Assembly: GCF_000722545.1 (NCBI RefSeq)
Contig: NZ_JNVM01000016.1
Span: forward strand, 62,001-126,000
Reading direction: 5' to 3'
Source: Paenibacillus tyrphae
GTDB lineage: Bacteria; Bacillota; Bacilli; Paenibacillales; NBRC-103111
Length of the DNA stretch: 64,000 nucleotides
The position numbers and the translations under genes are program-made. The notes under the pieces were generated by a model. It was not told the DNA's origin. It searched no databases and was given only the letters and a program-made list of their open reading frames with translations. Of the stretch, positions 34,695 to 43,843 are shown piece by piece (the stretch's first letter is position 1; every line of letters starts with the position of its first letter).

Positions 34695-35735
34695 ATGACA
34701 GTGTTCATGAGATTTATCCATAAACGGCTGTTCGTTATAACGGTCCGCCGATTCTTTGTCGGTCATTCCGGTCAATTTACGATTGAGGCGTCCTTGACGC
34801 TGCCGGTCATTTTAATCGCGACCTTGCTGCTTATTTTTTTATCGCTGTTTGCCTATCAGCAAGCTTCCGTTCATTATACGGCGGCATTGACGGCGGACCG
34901 GACGGCTTATATTTGGGACAACAGCAGAAAAGATCCGGTCACTGGATCGGTTGGTTTAGGGCAAACGGATGGCATGTACTGGCGGCTGACGAACGACCAC
35001 GTGATGAATTTGTTCAGCTTTTTGCTCCCTATCGCTCCGGTATCCGTTCAGCTTCCGGCATCCGGCCAAGCAGCCGGTCAAAGCGGTCCTACAGGCAAAC
35101 TATCCCGAGCCGCTGGCAGCCTGCCGGGGCAGCTGCGTGGAGAGATCGATTATACGAATCATGGATTTCTGCGCTATGTTCGCGTCGCCTTGGAAAAAAA
35201 GTTTCACATTCCTTTCTTTGCACAGAAATTTTGGGGCAAAGAGGCTGATGTGGAGACTTCGTCCAAATCTTACGTCATTGACCCGATCGAAACGATCCGA
35301 CTGACGGATCTGACGCGAACTTTTATTGGTGAAATCCAAGGGCGAATCAAGCCGAAGGATGCGCTGAAAACGATGGTCGACCCGAAGACCTCGGTCAAAG
35401 AACCGGTAAAAATCACCTCGGAAATTGAAGCTGCGGAACATTTACGTGGTTTGGTTGGCGGGATAAGCAAGAAATTTAATTTGACCCCAGAAACCGTACG
35501 GATTGTCGATGCTTTGGACTCTTCCGGTGTGGCGCATCAGGCTTATTACACCTTTAATGAAAAAAATTTGCGAGAGCAGATGGCAAAAGACGCAGAGCTG
35601 CTGAAGCAGGGTACTCAAATTAAAGGCGTGGTATGGCATTTTTTCAAGGTGTCGAAGAACGATAAAATGAAGCTAACTCAAGGGTTGAAACGTGAGCTGG
35701 AACAAAAAGGAATTGTTGTCGTGCTTCATGAGTAA
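34695..35735 (+). CDS. TadE/TadG-like minor pilin or pilus assembly protein (346 residues)
   Basis: The N-terminal HSGQFTIEASLTLPVILIATLLLIF is a TadE-type prepilin segment (Glu at about +5 after Gly) followed by a 250-residue extracytoplasmic domain with no recognisable fold. The C-terminal half (about 230-346), including EQKGIVVVLHE at its end, is unassigned. The start is uncertain: ATG 34695 or ATG 34707, neither with a good ribosome binding site, so translation may be coupled to the pilin gene 15 bases upstream. Confidence 0.78.
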   Translation: MTVFMRFIHKRLFVITVRRFFVGHSGQFTIEASLTLPVILIATLLLIFLSLFAYQQASVHYTAALTADRTAYIWDNSRKDPVTGSVGLGQTDGMYWRLTNDHVMNLFSFLLPIAPVSVQLPASGQAAGQSGPTGKLSRAAGSLPGQLRGEIDYTNHGFLRYVRVALEKKFHIPFFAQKFWGKEADVETSSKSYVIDPIETIRLTDLTRTFIGEIQGRIKPKDALKTMVDPKTSVKEPVKITSEIEAAEHLRGLVGGISKKFNLTPETVRIVDALDSSGVAHQAYYTFNEKNLREQMAKDAELLKQGTQIKGVVWHFFKVSKNDKMKLTQGLKRELEQKGIVVVLHE

Positions 35736-35762
35736 CGGATGGGGGAATCCGGAGGTGAATTT

Positions 35763-38048
35763 TTGAGGAGGTTGTTAAAGCTATGGAAGGAGCAAAGCGG
35801 TGCCGTATCGATCTATTTGATCATTATTCTTGTTCCTTTGTTTCTGCTTTGCGGGCTGCTAATCGATGTCGCAAGGTGGAAGACTGCGGATAAGGAAGCC
35901 GAGAATGCCGTGAAATCCGGGGTTCGCTCGACGCTTTCCGCTTTTTCTCCGGAGCTCTCGGCCTATGGATTGTTTGGTACAGACCTGAACGGCAGCAAGG
36001 GGGACGAGATTTTCAAGCAAACGGTAACCGGCAATTTGTCCGGCGCTGCGGAGCCTGGTCAATTTCGTTTTATTGATCAACGTTTGGAAGAGGATTCCGC
36101 AAAGGTAACACCGATCTTCACCTTATCCAGTCATACGATCTTTAAGCAGCAAATATTGGAGGAGATGAAATACCGGGCTCCGATGATTTACGCGCTTGAA
36201 CTGACCGACAAATTCAAAAAAACAGGCCTTGACACCAAATTGAATCAGGCTTCGAAATTTGCCGAAAATGCGGTCAAAGTAGAAGAACTGCTGGAGGAAC
36301 GCGATAGAAGACTGGATGAAGCTTGGGACGCCTTTCAAGCGATACGTCAAAAATCTGAAGTGCTGCATCCCCATCACGATACGCAGCTTCGCGATTTGAA
36401 CGCACTAAGTGAGAAAATCGGCATCCATACGCTGGAAAATATAAGGGCCTCACTGCAGTCGGCGCAAGCTACGCTGAAGGCGCTAAACGACCAAATCAAG
36501 CAAATTGACGGTTCGATCATGTCTTTGATCCAAGGCGGCATAGGTGCCGCCGATTCGATCCGGCAGCTGAATCAGACGAAAAACGAATTGCAGCGTCAAG
36601 CGGCGGAAGCGGCGCAGAAAGTAGCAGAGTTCCAACAGCTATTGGACGATTTCACCAAATATGCCGCACTACTCGGATTGTTGAAAGGCGAGGTAGCGCT
36701 CGATGATGCGGCGCTCTCCAAACATAAGGATATGTTCTTGGAAGCGATGAAGCTGGCTAAAAAAGCAAACGATGAATTGAATGCCGAAATCAACAAGGTT
36801 CGGCAGCCAAATGGTTCGGGTTCACAGCTAAAGGCTGAGGATGTCTTCAACTTTGTGCATTTAATTGATCGCCAGGAATTGGAACAATGGGAAGCGGGAG
36901 TAGGAACGGCGGTGGCCCAGTTTTCCAGCGTACGGGTTCAATTTGAAGATAACCTTATGTTTACGAAGCAAAAATACTCTACGACTACAACGGCGTTGAA
37001 TGGCTTCAAAACGAAAGTGGATGAATGGTACGCCAAACAGAATAAGGCGCAAACCGAGCGTCAGAGCAAAAATAAAGCGACGGCAGCGGCTAAGCGGGAG
37101 CAAAGGGCCAAAGCGCAGCCGATTTTGGACGAGTTTCGGCGAACGATCGGCAGTTGCTCTCTTGTATCGAATGTCGATCCGTATGAGGAGAGTTACCACA
37201 AGCTTCAGGGCGATCCGAAGACGGCTGGCAGCAAAGGTTTCTATCAGACGTATTTGGAAATGAACCAAGCTGCTGGAGCAATTTCTCCTGTGTCGACTGT
37301 TAATTTGAAAACTCCGGATCAGGCCGGGTCCAGTTCTTTGAAGCTGGTTTCTACACTGGAAGGGGTGTTGACGGATGTGCGGGACGAGTTTTATATCGAT
37401 GAATTTGCAGTCAGCAAATTCAGCTATCGGACACTTGGAGTGGAAAAAGATGCTTCCGGCCGGCCCAAAACCTCCAAAGAGCTATCCAATCCCGCAGGCC
37501 ATGAATTAACCAATCAGGAGGTTGAATATTTAATTTACGGTTCAACTACTTGTAGCAGCAATTATTCGTCGGCGTATGCGGAGATGTTCGCCATACGGCT
37601 GGCGGTCGGAACGACTGAAGCGCTGCTTGAGCCGCGCAACGAAGTGCTCGCCGCCGGTTCGCCGCTTCTTGTTTTGCTGGCTGCGGTGACGGAAGGCGCA
37701 ATTCGGGCACAAGAGGACATGATGAAGCTCATTCAGGGCGAGCAGGTGCCACTATCCCAGAAACTGAGTGGAGTAATGACGCTAGGATATAAAGATTACT
37801 TGAGATTATTTCTGTTGCTTCATAGCCGTGAGTCGGTTCTGTTGTCCCGAATGCAGGCGCTGATCGAATTGAACACAAAACAGAAGCTTTATCAAATCAC
37901 TACGTATGTTTCCGGTGGTGTTAAAACCTCATATCGGCTTTGGTTTTTACCTGCAATCATGAAGCTAGTGGGGAAAAGCGGGTTCTCCGGTTGCGAGGTA
38001 AGCGGTAACCGCTGCCGAATGACCAAAACGGCAGACTTTACATATTAG
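35763..38048 (+). CDS. Large TadG-like pseudopilin with long coiled coil (761 residues)
   Basis: The N-terminus EQSGAVSIYLIIILVPLFLLCGLLIDVARW is a TadG-type membrane anchor. The region of about 180-460 is rich in Glu/Lys/Gln/Ala with heptads (ELLEERDRRLDEAWDAFQAI, QRQAAEAAQKVAEFQQLL) and should form long coiled coils. The C-terminal part is globular and holds several cysteines. ATG 35739 lacks a ribosome binding site, whereas GGAGGTG (35751-35757) is 5 bases from TTG 35763, the preferred start. It may be a pilus tip or wall-spanning part. Confidence 0.75.
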   Translation: MRRLLKLWKEQSGAVSIYLIIILVPLFLLCGLLIDVARWKTADKEAENAVKSGVRSTLSAFSPELSAYGLFGTDLNGSKGDEIFKQTVTGNLSGAAEPGQFRFIDQRLEEDSAKVTPIFTLSSHTIFKQQILEEMKYRAPMIYALELTDKFKKTGLDTKLNQASKFAENAVKVEELLEERDRRLDEAWDAFQAIRQKSEVLHPHHDTQLRDLNALSEKIGIHTLENIRASLQSAQATLKALNDQIKQIDGSIMSLIQGGIGAADSIRQLNQTKNELQRQAAEAAQKVAEFQQLLDDFTKYAALLGLLKGEVALDDAALSKHKDMFLEAMKLAKKANDELNAEINKVRQPNGSGSQLKAEDVFNFVHLIDRQELEQWEAGVGTAVAQFSSVRVQFEDNLMFTKQKYSTTTTALNGFKTKVDEWYAKQNKAQTERQSKNKATAAAKREQRAKAQPILDEFRRTIGSCSLVSNVDPYEESYHKLQGDPKTAGSKGFYQTYLEMNQAAGAISPVSTVNLKTPDQAGSSSLKLVSTLEGVLTDVRDEFYIDEFAVSKFSYRTLGVEKDASGRPKTSKELSNPAGHELTNQEVEYLIYGSTTCSSNYSSAYAEMFAIRLAVGTTEALLEPRNEVLAAGSPLLVLLAAVTEGAIRAQEDMMKLIQGEQVPLSQKLSGVMTLGYKDYLRLFLLLHSRESVLLSRMQALIELNTKQKLYQITTYVSGGVKTSYRLWFLPAIMKLVGKSGFSGCEVSGNRCRMTKTADFTY

Positions 38049-38057
38049 GAGGCCAGT

Positions 38058-38717
38058 ATGTTGCGATGGACGAAAGAGCAGAGAGGAAGCATCACTCTTG
38101 AAGCGGCGCTCGTGATGCCCTTTTTTCTGGCATTTCTTCTGCTGCTGATTGCGTTTATTCGCGTATCTTTGGCCGAGATGGCACTGCAGTCTGCCGTCTC
38201 GGAATCGGCTAAAGTCATTGCTGCCAACATGTACCCGGTCGAGCTATTGTACCGACAGGGGCAAGCGCGATGGCAGAACAGCCGAGCCAGTGCTTGGCTG
38301 GGTAACGTAGTGACTCAACTGGAGACAGCCAGACAAACAGTCATCGATTCCGAACAATTCGTGGAGGACTACGGCAAATGGATTCCTGAGCCTATGGTTC
38401 GTTTGGTTGCTTGGGAAAAAGAGCGAAGAGAACAACTGGAAGCGCTCGGCAGCTCGGCAAAGGACGAAGCGAAGAAACAGGTAGAACAGAAGGTTGCGGA
38501 AGCCGCGACGCCAATTATTGCATCGTTTGCTGATATGGGAAGCCTTGATCGACGTAAATTCAAAGTTACCTCTCTTCATTTTCCAAACTTTGACGATCGT
38601 GAGAAGGCCTATGTTGTTATCGAAGCGCAGTATGAGTACACGTTCGCAGTCCCTTTTATTAAGAAAACCGTCATACTTCGAAAAAAAGCGCAGGAGCGCG
38701 CATGGATAGGGGGATAA
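38058..38717 (+). CDS. TadE-like protein (219 residues)
   Basis: KEQRGSITLEAALVMPFFLAFLLLLIAFI is a canonical TadE prepilin segment. The rest is a mostly helical extracytoplasmic domain ending in a basic tail. TAGGAGG precedes ATG 38058, 9 bases after the previous stop. It is probably a minor pilin processed by the peptidase encoded next. Confidence 0.85.
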   Translation: MLRWTKEQRGSITLEAALVMPFFLAFLLLLIAFIRVSLAEMALQSAVSESAKVIAANMYPVELLYRQGQARWQNSRASAWLGNVVTQLETARQTVIDSEQFVEDYGKWIPEPMVRLVAWEKERREQLEALGSSAKDEAKKQVEQKVAEAATPIIASFADMGSLDRRKFKVTSLHFPNFDDREKAYVVIEAQYEYTFAVPFIKKTVILRKKAQERAWIGG

Positions 38718-38719
38718 GC

Positions 38720-39244
38720 ATGCTCGGTATTTGGTTTGCTGCGGTAATGCTGGCCGTTGCGTTCGTGACGGACATCACGAAACAAAAAATTCCGAATTGG
38801 CTTACCGTGACGGGAGCAATCTCCGGATTGATTTTTCATTTAGCTACGACCGGTTGGAACGGGCTGGCGTTTTCAGCTGCGGGACTGGCTTGTGGCTTTG
38901 CTCCGATGCTCGCGTTATATGTGCTTCGTGCAGTGGGGGCCGGAGACGTCAAGCTTTTTGCTGCGCTGGGAGCCTTTACTGGGGCGGTGTTTTCTCTCTA
39001 CGCTATGGCAGCCTCGCTCATATGCGCCGGTCTGATCGCGCTGCTTGTGTTGTTATGGCGCAGCGACGGCGTTCAACGGCTGACGCATGCGGGATTTTTG
39101 CTTATTCAGCTCGCCGCGTTCCGCAAGCTGTCTGTATTAATGTCCGACCCCGCATCCGACGGTCGGCTCCGTTTTCCATTCATGTGGGCAGTGCTGCCGG
39201 GCGTCATGATTACGATCATTCAATGGGAAGCATTAGGGGTTTAA
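38720..39244 (+). CDS. tadV: Prepilin peptidase, A24 family (TadV/CpaA)
   Basis: 174 residues, about six membrane helices. The two catalytic aspartates are in VTDITKQKIPN and GAGDVKLF, the A24 signature. It lacks the N-methylating cytoplasmic domain, as TadV enzymes do. It should cleave the Flp1-like pilin and the TadE/TadG proteins. ATG 38702 is in frame but overlaps the previous gene; AGGGGG at 38708-38713 selects ATG 38720. Confidence 0.92.
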   Translation: MLGIWFAAVMLAVAFVTDITKQKIPNWLTVTGAISGLIFHLATTGWNGLAFSAAGLACGFAPMLALYVLRAVGAGDVKLFAALGAFTGAVFSLYAMAASLICAGLIALLVLLWRSDGVQRLTHAGFLLIQLAAFRKLSVLMSDPASDGRLRFPFMWAVLPGVMITIIQWEALGV

Positions 39245-39275
39245 TGTGATGAATGGAAAATGAAAGGGAAGGAGA

Positions 39276-40949
39276 ATGGCATTGGACCAGCAGCTATACG
39301 GCCTGAAAGTCGATTTCGACAACCGGAACGGTCATTTTATGGTACTTTCTTCACCGGCCGGGATGAGGCAGCAAGACCTCTCGAGCTTCCAAGTCAATAT
39401 GCTGTCAGCTAACCGGATTCCGCGGCTGCTCGAAGTTCAAGTAGAGGCAAGGAACGGAGATGTTTGCTTGTATTATGCCATTACTGGCAAACGAATGCTC
39501 AGTCACTGGCTGCGAATGGAGAAGCTTTCGCTCGCTCAATATTATTCACTGCTGCTGCATATTGTCGAAGTACTCGATGACAGCAAGGTATATATGCTCC
39601 AACCCGGCAGATACATCCTAAAGGAGGAATATATTTATTGCGGAGCTGGTTTTCAAGATTTGTATTTAACTTATATCCCTAAGGAACATTTGGAGGGAAA
39701 GGGATCGGTTTCTTCGGATATCCAACAGCTGGCGTCGCGTTTGATTCACCGGGTAACCGAACTCCAGGGAAGCGGATTTCAAGAGCTGATGCGTTATTTG
39801 CAGGAGGAAGCTTTCAATTTACCCGAGCTTAAACAACTGCTCTTGAAGCAAATCGGTCTTTTGCAGCATGTATCTCCCGTAGGACCGGAACCGGCTGGGA
39901 TGACGGCTTCGCCACAGCATGCTTTCAGAGCTTCCGTTCATCCGGAGTCTATGTTATTTCATAGTCCGGAGCAGCCGTTTAGCGATACCCCGAGAGCGGT
40001 ACGCAACGAGTATTCGGTGTATGAGCCGATTGGCGGACAGATACCGGTATCATCCCCGTCACAGCATTCGACGGAGCCCGGAATGTACAGGACTGAAGCA
40101 GCACCCAAAGCGAAGTCTGAATCCCGTAGGAAGCAATTGTTCGTTATTTTACTTACCGTGCTCGCATGGTGCTTCATTTGGAAAATTTATTTTGATGATC
40201 CGAGCGACACGATGCTCTGGATGTGTATCGGTTTGACGCTGATCTTCACGGCGGGAGCATTGGTATTGTTTCTCAGAATTGCAAAGACTTCAACCGAGGC
40301 GCCGAAACAGGGTACGCCAGTTTTGTCCTTCGAGACCAACAACGAAAAATTACCCGAGCCGGATCGCGGGGACCAGGCAAGCTTTATGAGCCGCGTCGGT
40401 TTGGCGTCGCCATCGCCGATTAGCTTTGCCACTCTGGGAGATACGGTTATGCCAAACACGGGATACCCCAAGGAGCAGCCGGATCCTATTTCTTCTCCGG
40501 TAACCGGGTACAGCCAATTGTCGCTTGGAGAGACGCAGCCTTACGAGACACACCCCCAATCCTTGGATCTCGCGATGCGAACGACGCTGCTTGCGCCGCA
40601 GGATGCAACAGTCTTTCTAGGCAAAGTGCCGCGCCCTTCGGACCGTTCATGCGCATGCTTGGAGGTTTTTCGCAATGGCGTTAGGGAACGAATACAGCTT
40701 CATAAAAACAGCTTCGTTATCGGACGCGCTGGGGCGGGTGCGGATTGGGTGCACGAGGAAGCGGGCGTGTCTCGCTTGCATGCCGAATTTGTAAAGGATG
40801 ATGAAGGCTATGCCGTCAAAGATTTAGGATCGCGAAACGGAACAACTGTCAATGGCGAATCTTTGGTGCCTTACCGGGTGCATCAGTTGAAGGAAGGTGA
40901 TATAGTTAAGATCGTATCGACCGAATTTACGTTTAAAATGGGGTTTTGA
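39276..40949 (+). CDS. DUF6382-FHA domain membrane protein
   Basis: 557 residues. Residues 1-195 match the DUF6382 type found before FHA domains. Two membrane helices are at about 287-306 and 313-334, then a long linker, and the FHA domain is at about 455-557 (FVIGRAGAGADWVHEEAGVS, RLHAEF, DLGSRNGTTVNGE). FHA domains bind phosphothreonine. Placed between the prepilin peptidase and a PP2C phosphatase, it may sense a phosphorylated Tad component. ATG 39276 or TTG 39282 could start translation; GGAAGGAG lies close upstream. Confidence 0.85.
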   Translation: MALDQQLYGLKVDFDNRNGHFMVLSSPAGMRQQDLSSFQVNMLSANRIPRLLEVQVEARNGDVCLYYAITGKRMLSHWLRMEKLSLAQYYSLLLHIVEVLDDSKVYMLQPGRYILKEEYIYCGAGFQDLYLTYIPKEHLEGKGSVSSDIQQLASRLIHRVTELQGSGFQELMRYLQEEAFNLPELKQLLLKQIGLLQHVSPVGPEPAGMTASPQHAFRASVHPESMLFHSPEQPFSDTPRAVRNEYSVYEPIGGQIPVSSPSQHSTEPGMYRTEAAPKAKSESRRKQLFVILLTVLAWCFIWKIYFDDPSDTMLWMCIGLTLIFTAGALVLFLRIAKTSTEAPKQGTPVLSFETNNEKLPEPDRGDQASFMSRVGLASPSPISFATLGDTVMPNTGYPKEQPDPISSPVTGYSQLSLGETQPYETHPQSLDLAMRTTLLAPQDATVFLGKVPRPSDRSCACLEVFRNGVRERIQLHKNSFVIGRAGAGADWVHEEAGVSRLHAEFVKDDEGYAVKDLGSRNGTTVNGESLVPYRVHQLKEGDIVKIVSTEFTFKMGF

Positions 40950-40952
40950 CGC

Positions 40953-41849
40953 GTGAAACCGACGATTGCCGTCCATTTTCAATATGGATCCGCCACGCAT
41001 ACGGGATGGTTCCGTACAATTAACGAAGATCGCTCGCTGCTGCGGGTGGGACAAACAGTGAAAGGCGTTCCGTATGCCGCCGCCGCGCTTGCTGACGGGA
41101 TGGGCGGCTCGGAGGACGGCGCACAAGCCAGCGAGTTGGCCATTCGTCGGTTGAAAGAGTGGCTTGACGCCAAAGTTCCCGCTTTGCTTTCCGCCGGAGA
41201 TAGTCTGGCAAGATTGGAACGCGAGGCGGAAGCATGGTTTTTTACCGTTCACCGGGAGCTGGTCGCAACGGGGCGGGGCAGCGGCGGCCGTCTCGGCACG
41301 ACATTGACGCTCTTGCTATTGACGGATGCCGTTTACTTCATAGCACATGTCGGGGATTGCCGTATTTACCGGCTAACGCCGGCAGGCCGATGCAAGCGGT
41401 TGACCCGTGACCACACATGGGTATCCGCCCAAGTTCGACGGGGGCGAATGTCCGTACGGCGCGCACGAAGTCATCCCAAGCGCAATGTGCTGCTGCATTC
41501 GCTCGGCATGGGAGAACGACCTAACGTCTACATCCGCTCGGGCTACTACGCACCGGGAACTTTATTTTTGCTGAGCAGCGACGGTTTTCACGACCGCTTT
41601 CTACCCAGATCCATTGCCGCGCTGCTACGTACGGCCAACGGCAAGGGCAGTGACCTGCAGGAAATGTGTGACTTGCTGTTAACAAAGGCGTTGCAGCGAA
41701 GATCCGACGACAATATCAGCGTTGTTTTGCTCAAGCCCGTGACAGGGAGAAAGAATGCAAAAGAGCGGCTGCGATTACATTGCGGACTATGGCTCCGACG
41801 GATTTATCGCAGCGGCCGCAAGCTTCTGTCAAGTCTATCATCTGGATAA
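40953..41849 (+). CDS. PP2C-family Ser/Thr phosphatase
   Basis: 298 residues. Metal-binding and catalytic motifs NEDRSLL, ALADGMGGSEDG, LGTTLTLLLL, HVGDCRIYRL, LLSSDGFHD and RSDDNISVVLL are intact. The C-terminal 40 residues are strongly basic (Arg/Lys-rich), perhaps membrane- or ribosome-interacting. GTG 40953 starts three bases after the FHA stop, with only GGGG as ribosome binding site, so translation is probably coupled. No Ser/Thr kinase is encoded in this operon; the kinase must lie elsewhere. Confidence 0.9.
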   Translation: MKPTIAVHFQYGSATHTGWFRTINEDRSLLRVGQTVKGVPYAAAALADGMGGSEDGAQASELAIRRLKEWLDAKVPALLSAGDSLARLEREAEAWFFTVHRELVATGRGSGGRLGTTLTLLLLTDAVYFIAHVGDCRIYRLTPAGRCKRLTRDHTWVSAQVRRGRMSVRRARSHPKRNVLLHSLGMGERPNVYIRSGYYAPGTLFLLSSDGFHDRFLPRSIAALLRTANGKGSDLQEMCDLLLTKALQRRSDDNISVVLLKPVTGRKNAKERLRLHCGLWLRRIYRSGRKLLSSLSSG

Positions 41850-41863
41850 CTTGCGCCTACTGA

Positions 41864-41872
41864 TGTTATAAT
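41864..41872 (+). promoter_or_regulatory. Extended -10 promoter of the YfmM-like ABC-F gene
   Basis: TGTTATAAT fits TGnTATAAT. It overlaps an upstream in-frame ATG at 41871, which therefore cannot be the start; the transcript would begin near 41879. Confidence 0.65.
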
Positions 41873-41921
41873 GAATTGTCGAGCGCGAATTATTTTCATA
41901 GACAGGAGATTCCGAAATTAC

Positions 41922-43481
41922 ATGAGCTTGTTGACGGTGGAAGAACTAAGCCACAGCTTTGGTGGCAGGGTACTGTTTAAAAATGTTTCGTTTCGTCTGC
42001 TTCCAGGAGAGCATGTTGGATTGGTAGGTGCCAACGGCGTCGGCAAATCGACGCTGATGAATATTTTGACTGGTAGTTTATTAAAGGATTCGGGGAAGGT
42101 CGAATGGACCCCCAAAGTAAATTATGGCTATTTGGACCAACATACGAAGCTGACACCGGGGAAAACGGTCCGCGAAGTGCTCAAGGACGCCTTTCTGCCT
42201 TTATTTGAACTGGAACAGGAGCTCAATGGGATTACCGAACAGATGGCCGACGCCGACCCGGACAAATTGGAGCTGCTGCTCGAGCAAATGGGCGAGATTC
42301 AAGACCGGTTGGAAAATAGCGGCTTTTATCTGCTTGACGTCAAAGTCGAGGAGATGGCGAACGGTTTGGGACTCGATGCGATCGGATTGGACCGCGACGT
42401 GGCTCAGCTTAGCGGAGGACAGCGGACGAAGGTACTGCTGGCCAAGCTGCTGTTGGAACAGCCGACGGTTCTTCTCCTTGACGAGCCGACCAACTATCTG
42501 GACGTTGAGCATATCGACTGGCTGACGGATTACTTGCAAAACTATCCGTACTCCTTCATGTTGATATCCCATGATACCGAGTTTATGAACAAGGTAGTAA
42601 ACGTCATTTATCATTTGGAATTTGCCAAGCTGACGCGTTACACCGCTAACTACGAAAAATTTCTGCAAATGGCAGATATTAATAAACAACAGCATATCGA
42701 TGCTTATGAGAAGCAGCAGGAGTTTATCAAGAAGCAGGAAGATTTCATTCAGCGCAACAAAGCCCGTTATTCGACGTCGGGCCGGGCAAAAAGCCGTCAA
42801 AAGCAGCTTGACCGCATCGATCGGATTGACCGTCCCGAGGAGGCGGTAAAACCGACCTTCGTGTTCAAGGAATCCCGGGCAAGCGGACGCATTGTTTTCG
42901 AGGGCAAAGATCTGGAAATCGGCTATTCCCATGCACTTCTGCCTAAAATGAATGTCACAATTGAACGCGGCGATAAAATAGCTGTCGTGGGATGTAACGG
43001 GGTCGGGAAGTCGACGCTGTTGAAGACGATTTTGGGCAAAATCCAGCCGTTTGACGGATCGACGTTTTTGGGCGACTTTCTGTACCCTTCTTACTTCGAG
43101 CAGGAAGTGAAAGCGCCGAATTTGACGCCGATCGATGATGTATGGAATGAATTCTCACATATGAATCAGCATGAGGTTCGGGCTGCCCTAGCCCGGTGCG
43201 GGCTTAAAAACGAGCACATCACCCGGCCGCTGAGCAGCTTGAGCGGGGGCGAGCAGGCGAAGGTTCGGCTGTGCAAGCTGTTGATGCACGATAGCAACTG
43301 GATTGCATTTGACGAGCCGACGAACCACTTGGATGTAGCGGCCAAGGACGAGTTGAAGCGAGCACTGAAGGAGTATAAAGGTACGATCGTACTTGTATGC
43401 CACGAGCCCGATTTTTATGAAGATTGGGTAACGAAGGTGTGGAATGTCGAGGAATGGTCCGCCGCCAAAGCAGGCAGATAA
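41922..43481 (+). CDS. ABC-F family ATPase, YfmM-like
   Basis: 519 residues, two nucleotide-binding domains joined by a linker and no membrane segments. NBD1: GANGVGKST, LSGGQRTKVLL, LLLDEPTNYLD. NBD2: GCNGVGKST, LSGGEQAKVRL, WIAFDEPTNHLD. Sequence order and length fit B. subtilis YfmM. ABC-F proteins bind the ribosomal E site and help stalled or antibiotic-blocked ribosomes; some give resistance. ATG 41922 is chosen because the promoter at 41864 excludes the earlier ATG; AGGAG is 13 bases upstream. Confidence 0.88.
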   Translation: MSLLTVEELSHSFGGRVLFKNVSFRLLPGEHVGLVGANGVGKSTLMNILTGSLLKDSGKVEWTPKVNYGYLDQHTKLTPGKTVREVLKDAFLPLFELEQELNGITEQMADADPDKLELLLEQMGEIQDRLENSGFYLLDVKVEEMANGLGLDAIGLDRDVAQLSGGQRTKVLLAKLLLEQPTVLLLDEPTNYLDVEHIDWLTDYLQNYPYSFMLISHDTEFMNKVVNVIYHLEFAKLTRYTANYEKFLQMADINKQQHIDAYEKQQEFIKKQEDFIQRNKARYSTSGRAKSRQKQLDRIDRIDRPEEAVKPTFVFKESRASGRIVFEGKDLEIGYSHALLPKMNVTIERGDKIAVVGCNGVGKSTLLKTILGKIQPFDGSTFLGDFLYPSYFEQEVKAPNLTPIDDVWNEFSHMNQHEVRAALARCGLKNEHITRPLSSLSGGEQAKVRLCKLLMHDSNWIAFDEPTNHLDVAAKDELKRALKEYKGTIVLVCHEPDFYEDWVTKVWNVEEWSAAKAGR

Positions 43482-43528
43482 AGACAGAAGCGGCCGACAA
43501 ACTCAATTTGAAAAGGGGACTGGAATCG

Positions 43529-43819
43529 ATGATTACTCATATCGTATTGTTCAAATTAAAAGACCGCAGCCCGGAAGCGGTCAAGCGCACGTATGGCGTT
43601 CTGGCGAACATGGAAGGGAAAATCCCGGTGCTGCGCCATCTGGAAGTCGGAATGGACGTGCTTCACTTGGAACGTTCCTACGATATTGCGCTGATTACGA
43701 AATTCGATTCCCTCGAAGACTTGAAAACGTACGATACGCATCCGGTGCATGAAGAAGTGAAGGCGCATATGAAGCAGGTGCTTGACGGAACCAGCATTTG
43801 CGTCGATTTCCAAAGCTGA
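43529..43819 (+). CDS. Dabb (stress-responsive A/B barrel) family protein
   Basis: 96 residues: MITHIVLFKLKDRSPEAVKR and SYDIALITKFDSLEDLKTYDTHPVHEEV are typical of the Dabb ferredoxin-like dimer. Functions in the family vary and the role here is unknown. AAAAGGGG (43511-43518) precedes ATG 43529, 48 bases after the ABC-F gene. Confidence 0.88.
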   Translation: MITHIVLFKLKDRSPEAVKRTYGVLANMEGKIPVLRHLEVGMDVLHLERSYDIALITKFDSLEDLKTYDTHPVHEEVKAHMKQVLDGTSICVDFQS

Positions 43820-43843
43820 TTCCGGACTAGCTTCCACAAGGTG

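Noticed and set aside
41871..41921. Longer start for the YfmM-like ABC-F protein at ATG 41871
   Set aside because: This ATG overlaps the -10 element TATAAT, so it would not be in the transcript.
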